Shown piece after piece: positions 62,937-64,000 of a stretch of DNA of 64,000 bases. This DNA is from Gammaproteobacteria bacterium (GTDB taxonomy: Bacteria > Pseudomonadota > Gammaproteobacteria > Competibacterales > Competibacteraceae), in contig JACKNC010000003.1 in the NCBI GenBank assembly GCA_024235095.1, forward strand, positions 62,001 through 126,000. The letters run 5' to 3'. Made by a program: the position numbers and the translations under genes. Each line of letters opens with the position of its first letter. Positions within the stretch are counted from its first letter, which is position 1. The notes below the pieces were generated by a model. It was not told where the DNA came from. It did no database searches and was given only the letters and a program-made list of their open reading frames with translations.

Positions 62937-63283
62937 TCTCCAGAGACTCCGATCTCTGGATCCGGAGGGCCAGAGAGGCACCTGGAATATTAGCAAGAGC
63001 TAATTTTTACCTTTTCGAGGGGATGGGCTTAGATAGCCGTAGTAGAGCCTCTGCCAAGCGCTGCGCGCTCGAAAAGCCCTCTGAGATCGCGTCAGAGACG
63101 ACGAAATGTTCGGGTATGCCTATCCCTCGCCATAATTAAAATATCGCCGGGAAGGAGGCTCTGCGTGTCTATAAACAGGTTTTTGAAACCGGCGCCGACA
63201 ATTCCATAGCCACAAGCGAAGCGTCGGTGCTGGGTTGAGTTGATCAGCAGGGCGCGGATATTGCCCACGCCGCAGAAGCTAAC

Positions 63284-63467
63284 GGGGCGCGAGCTGAGCG
63301 GAATCGGTCTAATACCGGAGAGCGCATAGGCGCTTGCAGGTGATTAGGCCGATTACCGCTCCAGCGAGTTGATAGGCGGAGCGCGCAGCGCGACGCCTGC
63401 AACTCGCGTCGAGCGAAGCTCGGCTCGCGCCCCGATAAGCGGAGCGCGAAGCGCTCCGCTTATCAGC
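63284..63467. repeat. 184-bp palindromic insertion in the phosphatase gene
   Basis: Removing these bases joins CAG to GTTAGCTTC and restores the phosphatase frame (TAQ-VSFCGVGN). No target duplication is visible. The part 63281-63434 repeats 25446-25599 with three differences; the rest is a perfect 14-bp hairpin, GATAAGCGGAGCGC with its complement around TTC. Homology to the other copy starts at the AAC that is the core of the attC R box there. Confidence 0.82.
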
Positions 63468-63761
63468 CTGAGCGGTCGAATCCACCATAGCCAACCCCAT
63501 CGCTACGCCGCGCGTAGAACGGAGGTCTTCGTCGCACTGGGCGATGATGTCGGGTAGAGAGGTGCTGGCGGGTTGACGCTGCGCGCTGGCCATTGCTGCT
63601 TGCGCTGCTTCGTTGGCGAATTTGCCATGCCCGAGACCGTCAGCCAGACTCAGATAAATCCGGTGGTCCTGTTCCCACCACGCGCAGACATCGCCACACA
63701 AGGTTTCGCCGGGGATAGGCCGGGTCACGATACCGATTTCCAATGATTTGTTTTTATTCAC

Positions 63762-64000
63762 TAATATTCTCTTCTTCGCCTTGATCCTGGCTGGCGGCAA
63801 GAAAGGATGGTTGGTGTCAATGTCATTTTGATTGAATGTTAGTCTTTGAAGGATAATTGAAAATTCTGTTTCTATTCTTGATTGATGGTGTTGGAGTGTT
63901 AATGGATGGACTGGTGGTTTGTTGTTTTGGTGGATTCTTCTTGCCTGTTCGTTGAACGCTTTGCTGCGGTCTCTGGTTAGGAAGATGACCTTCGGATAAC
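63762..64000. other. Upstream region of the phosphatase, no gene seen
   Basis: 239 bases with an unusual T/G-rich plus strand (for example GATGGTGTTGGAGTGTTAAT). No frame with a recognisable product enters from the right edge. AGAAGAG lies about nine bases before the phosphatase GTG on the minus strand. The operon may continue outside the window. Confidence 0.4.

Larger units (their letters stand above)
58523..63038. mobile_element. Tn3-family transposon with passenger gene
   Basis: 4516 bases flanked by GTAGT at 58518-58522 and 63039-63043, the 5-bp duplication typical of Tn3 elements. Precise excision with one GTAGT restores the phosphatase frame (ALL-QEWAVETDD), which fixes the ends. Both ends start GGCTATC, but agreement beyond these seven bases is poor, unusual for a family with ~38-bp repeats. 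Contents: tnpA on the minus strand, a res-like region, tnpR and a coupled passenger gene on the plus strand. Confidence 0.9.
58465..63761 (-). pseudogene. SpoIIE/RsbX-like protein phosphatase, disrupted three times
   Basis: N-terminal part 63761-63468 (GTG start; EIGIVTRPIPGETLCGD, metal-binding YLSLADGLGHGKFA), middle part 63283-63039 (VSFCGVGNIRALLINSTQHR, LLPGDILIMARD then, after one extra A, GIPEHFVVSDAISEGFSSAQ), C-terminal part 58517-58465 (QEWAVETDDAALLVYRA*). Removing a 184-bp palindrome, one base, and the Tn3 transposon with one 5-bp duplication gives a continuous 196-residue PP2C-like phosphatase. Such proteins dephosphorylate STAS anti-anti-sigma factors in partner-switching systems; the kinase downstream with an RsbU_N domain fits that pathway. 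Confidence 0.85.

Noticed and set aside
1..64000. CRISPR arrays, rRNA and tRNA genes
   Set aside because: No regularly spaced direct repeats, no rRNA-like conserved blocks and no cloverleaf with CCA end were noticed on either strand.

Overview
The window looks like a chromosomal stretch from a GC-moderate gammaproteobacterium. The evidence is the gene content: proteobacterial citrate synthase, RND efflux, Hcp, MipA/OmpV porin-like protein, CheB/CheR fusion and a GGDEF-EAL protein. The mix of glycogen/starch enzymes, an acetoacetyl-CoA synthetase and many insertion sequences would fit a Competibacter-like sludge organism, but that placement is inference. I saw no rRNA, tRNA or CRISPR array.

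Layout. 1-4 kb: tail of an HDOD-like protein, a GH57 glycosidase, then a tautomerase, a CBS-domain protein and an ArsB/NhaD-type permease in one run. 4-9.4 kb (minus strand): a CheB/CheR-PAS fusion translationally coupled to a hybrid histidine kinase. 9.6-12.6 kb: a Pat-type acyl-CoA ligase/acetyltransferase followed by a single-domain response regulator. 12.7-17 kb: an orphan Hcp, a small secreted protein, an LhgO-like oxidoreductase and an ABC transporter pair. 17.4-24.4 kb: two small basic proteins, then a tight operon of RND adaptor, RND pump, methyltransferase and cytochrome P450, closed by a terminator.

24.5-27.5 kb is accessory DNA: small orphan genes separated by long palindromes whose ends obey the complementarity rule of integron attC sites, then a decayed transposase. 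27.5-33.6 kb: a fusion of a periplasmic binding domain, a beta-sandwich-like domain and an MscS channel, then citrate synthase and a radical SAM/SPASM protein. 33.7-42.9 kb is an insertion-sequence island: an intact IS1-like element with an 8-bp target duplication, a second IS1-like copy split by an IS4-like element (8-bp duplication), which itself carries an IS6 element and an ISKra4-like fragment, then IS3, a truncated ISAs1 and an ISNCY/IS4-type element.

43.5-53.1 kb: GGDEF-EAL protein, SLC13/RCK transporter, MipA/OmpV protein, KimA-like permease and a cytoplasmic alpha-amylase with a starch-binding-like N-terminus. 53.3-55.1 kb: three tiny overlapping genes and an IS630 element at a TA. 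55.3-58.4 kb: acetoacetyl-CoA synthetase, secreted rhodanese, a cupin remnant and a kinase that has lost its ATPase domain. 58.5-63.8 kb: an SpoIIE/RsbX-like phosphatase gene broken by three separate events: a Tn3-family transposon with 5-bp duplication, a 184-bp palindromic insertion and a 1-nt insertion. Removing all three restores one continuous reading frame.

The strongest leads are the mobile palindrome shared between 25.4 and 63.3 kb, the binding-protein/MscS fusion, the RND-methyltransferase-P450 operon and the transposon-borne protein with a tandem SH3-like duplication.
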